From B1SED10-16 sp046498365 (GTDB taxonomy: Bacteria > Desulfobacterota > Desulfobacteria > Desulfobacterales > Desulfosalsimonadaceae): a stretch of DNA of 5,400 nt. Below the pieces are notes generated by a model, which saw nothing but the letters and a program-made list of their open reading frames with translations, was not told the origin of the DNA and searched no databases. Below are positions 4,594-5,400 of this stretch, piece by piece (the stretch's first letter is position 1; each line of letters opens with the position of its first letter). Where the stretch lies: the NCBI GenBank assembly GCA_046498365.1, contig JAWOAV010000190.1, forward strand, positions 1-5,400, read 5' to 3'. The translations under genes and the position numbers were made by a program.

Positions 4594-5400
4594 CTACTGT
4601 GGATATACCATCTTGCCGGCGGAAGCGACATCATAGCCGTCCAGCGATGCCGCAATCTCCTTGAATTCCGGTTCCTGCAGGATGCCCAGAAAATACTGGA
4701 CGGGCTTGTCAAAAAACCGGTCTTTGGCGATCAGGAGATCATAGCGCTCCCAGCGCAGCGGTAAAAACTCGAGGCCCAGCAAACCCGCCACCGGACGAAT
4801 GCCCAGCCCCGTATCCGCACGGCCGCACAATACCTCAAGGCCCACCTCCATGTGACTGTTGACCTCCTTGTGATATCCCGCAATCCCTTCCGGATCGATG
4901 CCCGCTTTTTTCGCTTCCTGGTCGAAGAGATGCCGGGTGCCCGTTCCAACAGACCGGTTTACCATGCGAATGCCGGATTTTTTAAAGTCCGTTATGCCGC
5001 TGATGCCTTTCGGGTTGCCGGGGGGCAGCATGAAACCCTGCTCACGGCGGCAGAAGTTGACCATGACCGGCACCTGGTTGAATTCCTGGTTGGCGAATTC
5101 AAAGTTGTAGTCCGCACCGTCATCCTGAAGCATGTGGGATGTGGCAATATGGCAGAGATCTCTGCGAAGGGCCCGCAGGCCGCCCATGCTCCCCAGATTG
5201 GCAAACACCGCCAGAAAATCCTGAAACGAACGGTTGAACAGGGCGACGGCCTTTTCAAGGAGCAGGTCATTGCTGCCGGCAAGGGCGATGAGCCGGGGGT
5301 GAACCGATTCATTGTCAAGGGCGCGGGTGGGATAGTTCAGGGTGTTGGCCTCCACCCATGCATCCACCAGGTGCAAAGGAAAGACCCATTTTCCGGTAAC
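4594..5400 (-). CDS. Regulator-like protein: end of excisionase-type DNA-binding domain plus PBP-like domain (5' end outside window)
   Basis: The frame is open from the right edge to the TAG at 4594-4596, showing 268 residues; the start lies outside. The first visible residues, TGKWVFPLHLVDAWVE, match the end of an excisionase-type (HTH_17/MerR-like) DNA-binding domain, so roughly 40 N-terminal residues are probably missing. The rest matches the PBP-like domain of COG1910 (PF12727), related to periplasmic molybdate-binding proteins. Diagnostic segments are NRSVGTGTRHLFD (about 4921-4959), GYHKEVNSHMEVG and GRADTGLGIRPVAGLLGLEFLPL. No signal peptide is visible; fusion to a DNA-binding domain indicates a cytoplasmic ligand-responsive regulator. 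By family, the ligand could be molybdate or tungstate, but residues for it cannot be assigned here. It lies 38 bases upstream of the MuiA-family gene on the same strand. A TTG at 5376 is not the start because homology continues upstream of it. Confidence 0.85.
   Translation of the reverse strand, partial: VTGKWVFPLHLVDAWVEANTLNYPTRALDNESVHPRLIALAGSNDLLLEKAVALFNRSFQDFLAVFANLGSMGGLRALRRDLCHIATSHMLQDDGADYNFEFANQEFNQVPVMVNFCRREQGFMLPPGNPKGISGITDFKKSGIRMVNRSVGTGTRHLFDQEAKKAGIDPEGIAGYHKEVNSHMEVGLEVLCGRADTGLGIRPVAGLLGLEFLPLRWERYDLLIAKDRFFDKPVQYFLGILQEPEFKEIAASLDGYDVASAGKMVYPQ

Noticed and set aside
5374..5376. TTG as start codon of the PBP-domain gene
   Set aside because: The frame stays open to the window edge and the upstream residues (VTGKWVFP) fit the DNA-binding domain, so the gene starts outside the window.

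Overview
The window looks like ordinary chromosomal DNA from a Gram-negative, probably a member of the Desulfobacterota (former Deltaproteobacteria). This placement is an inference. It rests on two predicted lipoproteins, a sigma-54 type promoter, a DUF4382 lipoprotein and a DNA-binding/PBP-like regulator of the COG1910 type, a combination I associate with that group. No rRNA, tRNA, CRISPR array, transposase or phage gene was seen.

Layout. Positions 1-1218 hold the 5' portion of a minus-strand gene for an acidic DUF4382 lipoprotein with a carboxypeptidase-regulatory-like domain; it runs off the left edge. Positions 1219-1677 are a 459-base divergent intergenic region. It carries a good sigma-54 (-24/-12) promoter match facing the lipoprotein gene, several dyads and phased short repeats, and only weak sigma-70 candidates facing the other way. 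Positions 1678-2814 encode a lipid-anchored MsrA-MsrB fusion on the plus strand. Positions 2815-2941 form a convergent gap with two perfect 10-bp hairpins, the second resembling a widespread REP-like palindrome. Positions 2942-4555 (minus) encode an exported MuiA-family protein (DUF4140, coiled coils, DUF4139). Positions 4594-5400 (minus) hold the C-terminal part of a regulator-like protein with the end of an excisionase-type DNA-binding domain and a PBP-like (molybdate-binding-like) domain; its start lies beyond the right edge.

How the genes relate. Three of the four proteins are predicted to be exported to the envelope. MsrAB would repair oxidised methionines in envelope proteins. The regulator and the MuiA protein are co-directional with a 38-base gap and are probably one transcript. 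The lipoprotein and msrAB genes are divergent and share one regulatory region, but nothing in the sequence shows that they share a function. I found no convincing new multi-gene system. The most informative unusual points are the sigma-54 control region, the cysteine pattern of MsrAB, the regulator-MuiA pairing and the REP-like hairpin.
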